Below are positions 7,973 through 15,646 of a stretch of DNA of 24,716 nucleotides, piece after piece (the first letter of the stretch is position 1; every line of letters starts with the position of its first letter). Location: positions 1 through 24,716 of the forward strand of contig DATBFG010000116.1 in the NCBI GenBank assembly GCA_036558645.1, given 5' to 3'. The DNA comes from DATBFG01 sp036558645. GTDB lineage: Bacteria; Acidobacteriota; Terriglobia; Terriglobales; Acidobacteriaceae. Below the pieces are notes generated by a model. The model was not told the DNA's origin. It worked only from the letters and a program-made list of their open reading frames with translations, and ran no database searches. Made by a program: the position numbers and the translations under genes.

Positions 7973-9109
7973 ATGCTCGCTGACTATGCCGTCCGCGTGG
8001 AACAATCCCGCGGACGCCGTTTTCCCGAGCCGCCTCACCCTTATCGCGACGACTTTCAGCGCGACCGTGACCGCGTGGTCCATTCCCGCGCTTTTCGCCG
8101 GTTGGAAGATAAGACGCAGGTTTTCACGCGGCGTGATTCTGACCACTTCCGCAACCGCCTCACGCACACAATTGAGGTCTCACAGATCGCTCGTACCGTG
8201 GCCGCCCAATTGGGGCTGAATGTCGACCTGGTTGAGGCCCTGGCGCTGGTTCACGACGTCGGTCATCCGCCCTTCGGACACGCCGGCGAAAAAGCTCTCG
8301 ATGCCGCCATGCGAACCCAAGGCTTGTACTTCGACCACAATCTGCATGCCCTGCGGATTGTTGAAGATTTCGAGCTTCGCTACGCGGCATTTCGAGGGTT
8401 GAACCTCACGTTTGAAGTTCGCGAGGGCATCATCAAGCACTCGCATGACTACAAGGCTGCCGAGCACCCGGAACTCTCTGAGTACTTGCTGGACAAGCGG
8501 CCACCACTCGAAGCGCAGCTAATTGACCTAGCCGACGAGATCGCTTACGACACGGCTGACATGGACGATGGATACGAATCGCACCTGCTTTCAGTGGAAA
8601 AGCTAGGCCAAGGGCTACCGGTGTTTGGGACTTACTATCGCGAGGTCGAGGCGCTCTATCCTGAGGCCCAGGAGAAGCTCAAGTTCAACGAGACCCTGAA
8701 GAGAATTTTAAACCGCTTCGTTGGAGACCTGATTGAGACCACTCGTGCGCAAATCGCTAGCACGAGGATCAAGTCTTTAGACGATGTACGTAATTATTCG
8801 GAACGTCTTCCGCGTTTCAGCCCCAAGGTCGATGAAGAGCGGCGCGCGACGAAGAGCTTCCTATATGAGCAGCTGTACTTCAGCTCGGCGCTGACGCCCG
8901 ACAAGGTTGACGCAGAGCACGTCATACAAGAGTTGTTCTCGCTCTGGATGAATCGCCCGGATCTGTTGCCCTATAACTACCGCGAAAAAGCCGGACGAGA
9001 GGCACTTCCACGGGTGATCTGCGACTACATCGCAGGGATGACGGACAGTTATATTTACGAGCAGTACGAGAAACTGACTCCAGGAATGGTTAAGGACGGA
9101 AGCAGGTAG
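7973..9109 (+). CDS. dgt: Deoxyguanosinetriphosphate triphosphohydrolase-like HD protein
   Basis: This 378-residue HD-superfamily phosphohydrolase belongs to the dGTPase-like group, which hydrolyses dNTPs to deoxynucleosides and triphosphate in the cytoplasm and so affects dNTP pools. The metal ligands are visible as His65 (RNRLTHTIEV), His94-Asp95 (ALVHDVGHPPFGHAGEKALD) and an Asp in IDLADEIAYDTADMDDG near residues 184-199. The N-terminal block RDDFQRDRDRVVHSRAFRRLEDKTQVF is the family signature. The length matches the shorter 'dGTPase-like' class rather than the ~500-residue enterobacterial Dgt, so substrate preference may differ. The start ATG lacks a conventional ribosome binding site. 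It converges on the sugar dehydrogenase gene with only six bases between stop codons. Confidence 0.92.
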   Translation: MLADYAVRVEQSRGRRFPEPPHPYRDDFQRDRDRVVHSRAFRRLEDKTQVFTRRDSDHFRNRLTHTIEVSQIARTVAAQLGLNVDLVEALALVHDVGHPPFGHAGEKALDAAMRTQGLYFDHNLHALRIVEDFELRYAAFRGLNLTFEVREGIIKHSHDYKAAEHPELSEYLLDKRPPLEAQLIDLADEIAYDTADMDDGYESHLLSVEKLGQGLPVFGTYYREVEALYPEAQEKLKFNETLKRILNRFVGDLIETTRAQIASTRIKSLDDVRNYSERLPRFSPKVDEERRATKSFLYEQLYFSSALTPDKVDAEHVIQELFSLWMNRPDLLPYNYREKAGREALPRVICDYIAGMTDSYIYEQYEKLTPGMVKDGSR

Positions 9110-9115
9110 GAACTT

Positions 9116-10237
9116 TCATTTGCCTGCTGTCACCCGGTACACCACGCTCGCGGCGTCATCGCTGATGTACATCGATCCGTCCGCGCCTTCGACCAATCCT
9201 ACCGGCCGGCCCATCCACTCGCCCTTTTTCGTCTCGCCTGGCCGAACAAATCCTGTCAGGAAGTCTTCAGGCTTTCCAGAAGGCTGGCCCTTGTCGTCCA
9301 ACTTGATCCGGACCACTTTGTAGCCCGTCGGCACGCTGCGGTTCCACGAGCCGTGAAATGTGACGAACATGTTGTTGCGATACTCGACCGGGAACGCATC
9401 GCCCTGGTAGAAGAGCAAATTTAGCGGTGCGGAATGCGCCTGCATTTCCACTTTGGGCGCGATCGTTTTGGAGCAATCGTAGGTCTTGCTCTGCGAGCGA
9501 TCGAGAACGCGGTCGCCGTAGCAGTTCGGCCAACCGAAGTTTCCGCCGTTCGAGCCGAGGTCATTCACCTCTTCCGGTGGCATGTTGTCGCCCAGCCAGT
9601 CGCGTCCGTTGTCCGTCGCCCACACCGTGTTGGTCTTGGGATTCAGGGCCAAGCCAACGGCATTGCGTAATCCGGAGGCAAGGAGATGCGCGTCGCTGCC
9701 GTCCGCGTTCATCACCCATACGGCTGCGCGGCGTTTATCGTCCTCGACGCAAACGTTGCAACTTGAGCCTGAAGCGACGTACAGCTTGTCGCCAACGAAC
9801 AGCAAGGTGCGAGTGGAGTGTCCGCCGCCGCTGCCCGGCAGGTCAGCAATCTTCTGCTGATTTGAAGCCCGCAGTTGCGATTCATCCCAGTCATAACGTT
9901 GTATGGCGTTGATCTCGGCAACATAAAACTTGCCGTTGTGGAACGCCATTCCGTGCGGAGAATTGAGATCCTGAAGCACGTTTACGGAACGTTGTGCCTT
10001 CCCGGCATGCTGCGGATCGGGAAATGCCAGCACCTTGCCGTCTTCCGCATCCGTTACCAGCAACACACCGCCGGGACTGAACACCAGCATTCGTGCATGA
10101 GGTGCCTCGGCGAACACGGAGACGCGAAATCCATCAGGGACGCGTAAGCGGGATATATCCAGCTTCTCGGCCCTACTGCACGAAATCAGCAAGAGGGGGA
10201 GCACACAAATACAGCGACGCACGGAGATCTTCACCAT
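9116..10237 (-). CDS. PQQ-dependent sugar (sorbosone-type) dehydrogenase lipoprotein
   Basis: This protein of 373 residues belongs to the glucose/sorbosone dehydrogenase beta-propeller family, predicted to oxidise sugars in the periplasm with PQQ. The N-terminus MVKISVRRCICVLPLLLISC has a lipobox ending at Cys20 (L-I-S-C), so the mature protein should be a lipoprotein. Propeller motifs are visible: LNSPHGMAFHNGKFYVAE, SGLRNAVGLALNPKTNTVWATDNGRD, EEVNDLGSNGGNFGWPNCYG and VTFHGSWNRSVPTGYKV. Start choice is uncertain. ATG 10237 has AGG two bases upstream, ATG 10258 adds seven residues, and further upstream starts would run into the peptidase gene. It lies 43 bases after the M20 peptidase on the same strand and is probably co-transcribed. 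No PQQ biosynthesis gene is in the window. Confidence 0.86.
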   Translation of the reverse strand: MVKISVRRCICVLPLLLISCSRAEKLDISRLRVPDGFRVSVFAEAPHARMLVFSPGGVLLVTDAEDGKVLAFPDPQHAGKAQRSVNVLQDLNSPHGMAFHNGKFYVAEINAIQRYDWDESQLRASNQQKIADLPGSGGGHSTRTLLFVGDKLYVASGSSCNVCVEDDKRRAAVWVMNADGSDAHLLASGLRNAVGLALNPKTNTVWATDNGRDWLGDNMPPEEVNDLGSNGGNFGWPNCYGDRVLDRSQSKTYDCSKTIAPKVEMQAHSAPLNLLFYQGDAFPVEYRNNMFVTFHGSWNRSVPTGYKVVRIKLDDKGQPSGKPEDFLTGFVRPGETKKGEWMGRPVGLVEGADGSMYISDDAASVVYRVTAGK

Positions 10238-10280
10238 GCCTGTTAGATGTCGACCCATTCCCGGCGGTTTATCGCGAAAG

Positions 10281-11720
10281 CTACTTCGCTCGTGCGACTT
10301 CTGAAATAACGTCATACAGTACCCTGCATCCACGGCGGACTTCTTCTACCCTGATCCGTTCATCGTTGCCGTGTTCCGTGCTGCCTTCTTCGTGCGTCGC
10401 GGTGTAGGGAGAAAATCCGTATGCATTCACGCCCAACGGACGATACCGTTGATTTTCCGTGTATCCGCTGGTAATGCGCGGAACAACCGGCGCGCCAGAA
10501 AAGTAATGCCCCATGACTTTCTTAAACGCTGCATACATATCCGTGTTCGTTGGAGAATAGTTCGCTATGCGGAACTCAGCATTCTGCGGCTCAACCGTCA
10601 CATTGGGATCGTTCACGACCTTGCGGATCGACTCAAGGAATTGCTTGGGATCTTCTCCCGGCAACAGACGTACATCCAGGTTGGCCCAGGCAACGGGAGG
10701 AATCACATTGGTCTGCTCCGAGCCGCCAAGCATGGTTAGCGAAATCGTGTTTCGCAGCAGGAAGTTCAAGGATTCGTCATTCTCTATGTCCTCCTGAAAC
10801 TGCTTGTCTTGAAGCGCCACCTTGATGTTGCGGAATTTTTCCGCGCGCGCCGGAGTTTCATAAGGCGCCATGTCGCGCATAAACTCATCGACCACTGGCA
10901 GCACTTTGAACGGGGTGCGGTATGCCACAATCCGGTTCAGCGCATGCACCAGCCGGTTCGGAGCCGAATCCGGATTCGGACGGGAACCATGTCCTGGGCG
11001 ACCATGCGCCGTTACCTTGAGCCAGTAGGGAGACTTCTCGCCAACATCGACGCCGACGTACTTCACCTGGCCGTCATCCAGCAGATTTTCGCCACCTTCA
11101 TTGAGAAGGAATTCGGCATTGCCCAGCAATTCTTTCTGGTTTGCGATAAACCAGTCAGTCCCGGTTCCTTGCGCTTCTTCATCGCTCACGGCGAGAAAGA
11201 TTACGTCGCGATCCAGCGGAACTTTCTCCCGCTTTAACATCACCATGACGACTAACTGGGCCAAGCCTTCGCTCTTCATGTCCTGGGCACCGCGGCCGTA
11301 GATCGAGCCATCGACCACCTGCCCGCTGAAGGGAGGCACTTTCCAGTGGTTCGCATCACTGGTGACGACATCCATGTGGTTCAGCAGGATGATGGGCCTT
11401 TTCGCCTCGGTGCTGGTATGAAGAATGCGCGCCCACAGGTCGGCGCGGCCGGGAGCGTAGTCGAATACGCGGTTCTCAATCCCCTCGGCGTCAAATATCT
11501 TCTTGAAGAATGCCGCTGCCCTGGCTTCGTTTCCGGGCGGGTTTGTAGTGTCGATCCGCAGATATTCCTGTTCCCATTGGACCGCCAGATCGGAGTATTG
11601 CTTGATACGGTCTGGCGGAATTGCGTCGGAGGCCATCTTCGGCGGGGCATTCTGGGACCATACCGGAGTCGTCATTAACAAGAACAGCAACACTCTCCAA
11701 CCACCTGCGATTTTCGACAT
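10281..11720 (-). CDS. Exported M20/M25/M40 family zinc peptidase
   Basis: This 479-residue metallopeptidase of the M20 family (carboxypeptidase/aminoacylase type) carries a signal peptide (residues 1 to about 22, LLFLLMTTPVWSQ) and is probably periplasmic. The co-catalytic metal site is visible: His115 and Asp117 in LLNHMDVV, Asp147 in YGRGAQDMKS, the catalytic Glu181-Glu182 in SDEEAQGTG, Glu208 in LLNEGGE, and the C-terminal ligand His in STEHGNDERI. The dimerisation/lid domain begins around WLKVTAHGRPGHGSRP, with the conserved His of that domain. A strong AGGGAGA ribosome binding site lies six to twelve bases before ATG (complement of 11725-11732). Family members remove terminal amino acids or deacylate amino acids; the substrate is not evident. 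It is first in a two-gene minus-strand unit. Confidence 0.92.
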   Translation of the reverse strand: MSKIAGGWRVLLFLLMTTPVWSQNAPPKMASDAIPPDRIKQYSDLAVQWEQEYLRIDTTNPPGNEARAAAFFKKIFDAEGIENRVFDYAPGRADLWARILHTSTEAKRPIILLNHMDVVTSDANHWKVPPFSGQVVDGSIYGRGAQDMKSEGLAQLVVMVMLKREKVPLDRDVIFLAVSDEEAQGTGTDWFIANQKELLGNAEFLLNEGGENLLDDGQVKYVGVDVGEKSPYWLKVTAHGRPGHGSRPNPDSAPNRLVHALNRIVAYRTPFKVLPVVDEFMRDMAPYETPARAEKFRNIKVALQDKQFQEDIENDESLNFLLRNTISLTMLGGSEQTNVIPPVAWANLDVRLLPGEDPKQFLESIRKVVNDPNVTVEPQNAEFRIANYSPTNTDMYAAFKKVMGHYFSGAPVVPRITSGYTENQRYRPLGVNAYGFSPYTATHEEGSTEHGNDERIRVEEVRRGCRVLYDVISEVARAK

Positions 11721-12086
11721 TCTTTCTCCCTATTCTCGATTCTGCCGGTTACGGCAGTTTTTATATCAGTTCCCCAAAAATTACCCTGCAACTCTGCTCA
11801 GTTGCCCCAAACGGCTCCCGATGAACCTACAATAGTCTTTACAGGTCAGAGGCTTACGTTTTCTGCAGTTTGGCATCTTACCTGTTATAAGGCATAGCGG
11901 GTACCGCACAGAGCGGGGCCGCGTTATTGAGTTTTTGGCCGCACGTCGCGTCAACGTGGGCCCGGCAACGACGCATCGTTTGCCTACAGTTTTCCCGTAA
12001 AGGGGACGCACTAAATATCGCACGCGCCCGAGCAAAGGCGCGCAGTGTGGAGCGAGAAAGCTTCGCACGTCGGAGGGACGTTCAAA
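11721..12086. other. Divergent intergenic region between M20 peptidase and OmpA-like gene
   Basis: This stretch of 366 bases has no convincing gene; a 95-codon minus-strand open frame at 11781-12068 has no protein-like features. On the minus side, an extended -10 (TGATATAAA, complement of 11760-11768) would start transcription about 33 bases before the peptidase ATG. Two inverted repeats flank it: CTGCCG/CGGCAG at 11742-11757 and GCAACT/AGTTGC at 11788-11805. On the plus side I cannot name a promoter for the OmpA-like gene with confidence. Its ribosome binding site GGAGGG is at 12072-12077. Confidence 0.5.
11760..11768 (-). promoter_or_regulatory. Extended -10 promoter element of the M20 peptidase gene
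   Basis: Read on the minus strand the element is TGATATAAA, an extended -10 with five of six matches in the hexamer. The -35 is weak. The predicted start falls at the CTGCCG-GTTA-CGGCAG inverted repeat (11742-11757), which would place a possible operator or 5' hairpin right at the start of the message. Confidence 0.35.
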
Positions 12087-12989
12087 ATGAAGAACCGCCT
12101 ATTCATCGCGCTGTTGATCGCCGGGGTGCTTGCTGTTCCCGCCCTCGCACAGCAGACCAGCAGCACCACCCAGGATCAGCCTGCCGCAAGCCAACCGGCT
12201 CAAGCCACTCCAACGTCGCAATCGACCGAAGCCCAGGTCGGCGCCACGGGCAAGGAACCGCTGGGACCGCCCCCGCGCGAGGGCTTCTGGGGACGCATCA
12301 ATCCGTTTGCACGCAAGAAGTATGTTCAGCGCCAGACTCAGCCGATCGCGGATCGCGTCAATGAACTCGATGAGCTGACCGCCGCGAACAGCAAGATGAT
12401 CAAGGATGTCGACTCACGCGCACAGGAAGGCATCCGCCTCGCCTCGAACAAGGCGAACGAAGCCGACCAGCACGCCATCGACGCCGGCAACAAAGCCCAG
12501 TTGGCACAGCAGACTGCCACTCAGGCCAACACCCGCTTAGGAACCGTTGAGCAGGTTGTCGGCAACATCGACCAGTACAAGCCCAGCGCGCAGACTGAAA
12601 TTCGCTTCCGTCCCGGACAGAGCGTGCTGAGCTCTAACGCCAAGTCCGCGCTCGATGACCTGGCTACCCCGCTGAAGAATCAGCGTGGCTACATTATCGA
12701 AGTGCAGGGCTTCTCCTCGGGTCATGGCCAAACTGCCATCGCGACTTCGCAGAAGATGGCCGACTCGGTCGTTCGCTACCTCGTGCTGAATCACGAGATT
12801 CCGGTGTACCGGATCTACGTAGTTGGCATGGGCAATGCGCCGGTCGCTACCGACGATCAATCGAAGACCAAGCGCACCAGCGGCGGACGCGTAGAAGTCA
12901 GCTTGCTGAAGAATGACCTGGAGACGCTGGCTTCAACCTCTACCAACGCTTCATCGATGCCTCAGGAACAACAGGCGCCCGCAAAGTAG
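12087..12989 (+). CDS. OmpA-family envelope protein with Ala-rich helical segment
   Basis: This is a 300-residue exported protein. A signal peptide MKNRLFIALLIAGVLAVPALA (residues 1-21) is followed by a low-complexity Gln/Ser/Thr/Ala linker (22-60), a short basic segment (PFARKKYVQRQ) and an alpha-helical, Ala/Asn-rich stretch likely to form a coiled coil (90-160). The OmpA C-terminal-like domain is about residues 168-275 (EIRFRPGQSVLSSNAKSALDDLA ... VYRIYVVGMGNAP ... GGRVEVSLL). Such domains bind peptidoglycan, but the canonical Asp and Arg of the TDxxG...LSxxRA motif are replaced here by FSSGHG...SQKMA, so binding may differ. GGAGGG lies nine bases before ATG 12087. The gene stands alone between a divergent promoter region and a strong terminator. 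A tail of 25 Ser/Thr/Gln-rich residues ends the protein. Confidence 0.85.
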   Translation: MKNRLFIALLIAGVLAVPALAQQTSSTTQDQPAASQPAQATPTSQSTEAQVGATGKEPLGPPPREGFWGRINPFARKKYVQRQTQPIADRVNELDELTAANSKMIKDVDSRAQEGIRLASNKANEADQHAIDAGNKAQLAQQTATQANTRLGTVEQVVGNIDQYKPSAQTEIRFRPGQSVLSSNAKSALDDLATPLKNQRGYIIEVQGFSSGHGQTAIATSQKMADSVVRYLVLNHEIPVYRIYVVGMGNAPVATDDQSKTKRTSGGRVEVSLLKNDLETLASTSTNASSMPQEQQAPAK

Positions 12990-13020
12990 TTAAGGTAATT
13001 ACGCAGAACGTTTTATCCTC

Positions 13021-13054
13021 ACCGCCAGCCGGCATGGGCTGGCGGTTATTTTTT
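13021..13054 (+). terminator. Rho-independent terminator of the OmpA-like gene
   Basis: A perfect 10-bp GC-rich stem (ACCGCCAGCC at 13021-13030 with GGCTGGCGGT at 13037-13046) with a six-base loop is followed by TATTTTTT. It lies 31 bases after the stop codon. Confidence 0.92.
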
Positions 13055-13191
13055 GGGGAGCGGTGAGGGATGCGTGTTGCGCGTGATTGGCGTTGGCGGA
13101 TCCGGCTTTGGCAGACAGTTGACCCAGTATCCAGTAGTTCATTCCCTGGTTTTAATTCGTGACTGTGAGTGAGTCAGGTGGTTAGAATTTC

Positions 13192-13270
13192 GGGGACGGC
13201 GGGGGCAAATGCTCCCAGTCGCCCTCCCCCGAAGAAAGCCTTCTGTTCCCCCAAGCAGAGGGCTTTTTTC
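13192..13270 (+). ncRNA. Candidate small structured RNA with C-rich loops and own terminator
   Basis: Two consecutive hairpins are visible. The first pairs GGGGACGGCG (13192-13201) with CGCCCTCCCC (13220-13229), with one C-C mismatch, and encloses an inner stem GGGGC/GCTCC (13202-13206 with 13211-13215, one G-T pair) closed by AAAT. The second is a terminator (13235-13266) whose loop is TTCCCCCAAG. A TAGAAT -10 lies at 13183-13188. Unpaired CUCCC/CCCCC strings resemble the anti-Shine-Dalgarno loops of known C-rich small RNAs in other phyla. It does not match any RNA family I know. It could instead be a transcription attenuator in a leader. Confidence 0.35.
13235..13270 (+). terminator. Rho-independent terminator inside the intergenic region
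   Basis: AAAGCCTTCTG (13235-13245) pairs with CAGAGGGCTTT (13256-13266) with one G-T wobble. The 3' arm merges into a run of six T at 13264-13269. It is about 180 bases after the OmpA terminator, so it must serve a separate transcript. Confidence 0.8.
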
Positions 13271-13513
13271 TTGTTTACTTACGGTCTAGCACTCGGCGTC
13301 CGACTAATAAAACTGAGACTTACAAACTTATTGTCTGCACGACTATAACTTACATTCACTGCAAACTTTTTCATCTTGACACCCTGAGTTACCCGTTTCA
13401 AACTCCTTGCGCACCAATCGGCCCTTGAAGATCCTCCCCCGACCCTGAGCACGCGACTTGCACGCGTTTGATCGCGCGTCACACCAAGGACAAGTTTTTC
13501 ACGTGGAGGATTT

Positions 13514-14188
13514 GTGCCCAGCACCGCCCCAACTGCACTTGAATGCCGCTGGCTCTCGTATGCCCTTGCTGCGGGCGCGACTCTTGCCTGCACCGCGCCG
13601 AGCCATGCCGAGGTCGTCTTCACTCCGAGCAATGCCACCCTGCTGGGCACTTCCGGGCAGCTTGCAATTGATCTGGACAACGATGGCACGGCTGATTTCA
13701 CGCTGATTATCAAGAATGTACGGTCCTTCTCGGGCTATTCACTCGTTCCCGGCTTAGGTGTGTACGGAAACAAGCGCTCGGCGCAGATTGGTGCCTCACC
13801 TTTCGGGGGTTTCGCTAGAGCACTACCGAAAGGATTTCAGATAGCTGGAGGCCAGCACTTTCAAGCGTCCGCCAGTATGGAATCGTGGTGGGGACAAAAG
13901 GGATCTTGGGGAAATGTGGTTCACCGATTCCTGGGACTCCGATTCTTGATTGATGGCAAGGTGCACTACGGCTGGATTGGGTTCCGTAAAGTGAACGACA
14001 ACTTCGTCGATTTCGGTGCTTACTTGGGTGGATGGGCATATGAGAGCGATCCAGACACTCCGATTGGAGCTGGAAACACGGAAGGTGCTGCCCAATCCAC
14101 GGCGTCTGTCCATCCAAGTTCGCTGGAGGTTCTAGCCAAGGGCCACAAAGGCATCGAGCAACGCCGCCAGCGTACCGAGGGAAACTAG
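13514..14188 (+). CDS. Secreted calcium-loop family protein, paralogue 1 of 5
   Basis: This 224-residue protein is the first of five tandem relatives. The signal peptide core WLSYALAAGATLACTAPSHA ends before EVVFTPSNA, a junction shared by all five. DLDNDGTADF (about residues 55-64) is a DxDxDGxxD calcium-loop-like motif. The conserved core HRFLGLRFLIDGKVHYGWIGFR is followed by GGWAYESDPDTPIGAGN, and the tail is PSSLEVLAKGHKGIEQRRQR. The start is GTG 13514 with GGAGG at 13505-13509. This copy lacks the ~20-residue extension before the signal peptide that the other four have, and an in-frame stop at 13469 rules out a longer form. I recall similar unnamed acidobacterial proteins; function is unknown. 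It heads the operon. Confidence 0.8.
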   Translation: MPSTAPTALECRWLSYALAAGATLACTAPSHAEVVFTPSNATLLGTSGQLAIDLDNDGTADFTLIIKNVRSFSGYSLVPGLGVYGNKRSAQIGASPFGGFARALPKGFQIAGGQHFQASASMESWWGQKGSWGNVVHRFLGLRFLIDGKVHYGWIGFRKVNDNFVDFGAYLGGWAYESDPDTPIGAGNTEGAAQSTASVHPSSLEVLAKGHKGIEQRRQRTEGN

Positions 14189-14219
14189 GTCGGCGGTTCA
14201 AGAGGAATTGAAAAATCTC

Positions 14220-14927
14220 ATGACAGCATCAAAGACGATGGGTCGGCAGAAACAGAACGCCTCGACTTCAGTAGTGTTGGACCGTCGCTTACTGTCCTAT
14301 GCGATGGCGGCGGGTGCGACTCTTGCCGCCAGCACTCCGAGCAGAGCGGAAGTGCTGTTCACACCGAACAACAGCTTTCTAAAACCACCGTCGAGTCTGG
14401 CGATTGATCTCAATCACGATGGCGTGGCTGATGTCCTCCTCAAGGTTAAGGAAATATTTGTGACTTCATCCTCGTTCAACTATGGTTTCGTGGGCGCAGC
14501 CCTGATCTATGGACAAGACTCCTCGAACCGCTTCGCGGCCGGCCCATTCAGTTCGCTACTCCCGCTGAGACGTGGCGAGCAAGTCGGGAATCAAGCGCGA
14601 TTTGCTGATTGGGGAGTCATGGCGACGGGACGAGCTATCTTCGGGCCCTTCGACAACGTCCAGAACAGATTCGTGGGAGTGAAGCTGCTGGTCAACGGCG
14701 AAACTCACTTCGGCTGGATTGGCTTTCGCCGTGTGGACGCTAGAAAGACTGTCCAGGTTACTTTGGCCGGCTGGGCGTATGAGACAGACCCGAACACTCC
14801 GATCGTCGCCGGCGACATGGGCAACGGAAACGAGCCAACCTTTCAACCCACCTCGCTCGAAATCTTGTCCGCCGGCCACGCCGGCATCCAGCAGCGCCGC
14901 AAGCGAACAATAGTAAGAAAGCAATGA
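14220..14927 (+). CDS. Secreted calcium-loop family protein, paralogue 2 of 5
   Basis: This 235-residue family member has an extended polar N-region, then LDRRLLSYAMAAGATLAASTPSRA as the signal core, with the mature part beginning EVLFTPNNS. The calcium-loop-like motif is DLNHDGVADV, where the usual final Phe is Val. The core reads NRFVGVKLLVNGETHFGWIGFR, then GWAYETDPNTPIVAGD, and the tail is PTSLEILSAGHAGIQQRRKR. ATG 14220 is preferred. A TTG at 14208 is in frame but only two bases from the AGAGG at 14201-14205, whereas that site is 14 bases from 14220, so the start remains open. The stop codon overlaps the start of paralogue 3 (ATGA), implying coupled translation. Confidence 0.78.
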   Translation: MTASKTMGRQKQNASTSVVLDRRLLSYAMAAGATLAASTPSRAEVLFTPNNSFLKPPSSLAIDLNHDGVADVLLKVKEIFVTSSSFNYGFVGAALIYGQDSSNRFAAGPFSSLLPLRRGEQVGNQARFADWGVMATGRAIFGPFDNVQNRFVGVKLLVNGETHFGWIGFRRVDARKTVQVTLAGWAYETDPNTPIVAGDMGNGNEPTFQPTSLEILSAGHAGIQQRRKRTIVRKQ

Positions 14928-15646
14928 TGACTTCGAAACGACGCCCTCTCACGACAAACCTTTGCCCGAGCAGCCATCTCGTTGATAAAGCGCTGGAGCC
15001 ACGGTTGCTGCTCTACGCCCTGGCGGGTGGAGCTATCTTGGCCTCCGCGTCCTCCACTCAAGCCGAGGTTATCTTCACGCCAAGCAGTGCGGTGTTGCAG
15101 GGAGAGGCTGCCAGCCTCGCCATCGACCTCGATCACGACGGGTCCACGGATTTCACAATCGCTATCGAGAAATGCCGAACCTATTCGGGTTATGGCATCG
15201 GACGGTGTTTGGAGGCACACGGCCAATCCCCGTCAGACCAAGTGGGTATGTTCGGACCTACCGGTGGGCGCACTGCCGAGGCGCTCGCCCCAGGAACTCA
15301 GGTCACTGGCGGCCACCGTTTCCGTGCCGATGCGGTGATGGCATCGTTAGCCCTGGGAAGCTGGCGGGATGTCAGCAATCGGTATCTCGGAGTCAGGTTC
15401 CGAATCGATGGGCAATTCCATTATGCGTGGATTGGATTTCGCAGCGTGATCGTAGATCAGAACGGATTTACTGCGACATTCGGCGGCTGGGCCTATGAAA
15501 CCGAGTCCGGCAAAACGATCGTGACGGGAGACCGGGGCACAAATTCGGCGGTCATCCAGCCAACTGCCCTTGAGATTCTTGCCGCTGGCCACACGGGTAA
15601 AGACGAACGCCGCAAACGCACAATCACAGCAGGAGGACATGAATGA
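14924..15646 (+). CDS. Secreted calcium-loop family protein, paralogue 3 of 5
   Basis: This 240-residue family member begins in the ATGA overlap with paralogue 2; a second ATG follows directly at 14927. The basic N-region (MMTSKRRPLTTN) precedes the signal core LEPRLLLYALAGGAILASASSTQA, with the mature part EVIFTPSSA. The calcium-loop-like motif is DLDHDGSTDF. Two cysteines in the central variable region (KCRTYSGYGIGRC) could form a disulphide and are absent from paralogues 1 and 2. The core is NRYLGVRFRIDGQFHYAWIGFR, with Ala replacing the usual Gly before WIGFR, then GGWAYETESGKTIVTGD. The tail is PTALEILAAGHTGKDERRKR followed by nine extra residues, the longest extension after the tail motif in the set. 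Confidence 0.78.
   Translation: MMTSKRRPLTTNLCPSSHLVDKALEPRLLLYALAGGAILASASSTQAEVIFTPSSAVLQGEAASLAIDLDHDGSTDFTIAIEKCRTYSGYGIGRCLEAHGQSPSDQVGMFGPTGGRTAEALAPGTQVTGGHRFRADAVMASLALGSWRDVSNRYLGVRFRIDGQFHYAWIGFRSVIVDQNGFTATFGGWAYETESGKTIVTGDRGTNSAVIQPTALEILAAGHTGKDERRKRTITAGGHE

Larger units (their letters stand above)
13055..13513. other. Intergenic region upstream of the five-paralogue operon
   Basis: This region of 459 bases has no convincing protein gene. It holds a possible small RNA with its own terminator (13192-13270) and a possible promoter for it (GTGACT at 13159-13164 and TAGAAT at 13183-13188, 18-base spacing). Downstream, a perfect TTGACA at 13376-13381 is followed 17 bases later by a poor -10 (CAAACT). 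TATAAC at 13344-13349 is another -10 candidate. Either could serve the operon that begins at 13514. A minus-strand open frame that crosses into the first paralogue has no family features and is treated as chance. Confidence 0.5.

Noticed and set aside
9101..9128. AGCAGG...CCTGCT inverted repeat across the convergent dgt and dehydrogenase stops
   Set aside because: Only six base pairs with a 16-base loop and no T-run on either strand. It is too weak to call a terminator.
13279..13713. Minus-strand open frame of 144 codons upstream of and inside paralogue 1
   Set aside because: It is antisense to a well-supported family member, has no family motifs, signal peptide or ribosome binding site, and ends in an intergenic region.
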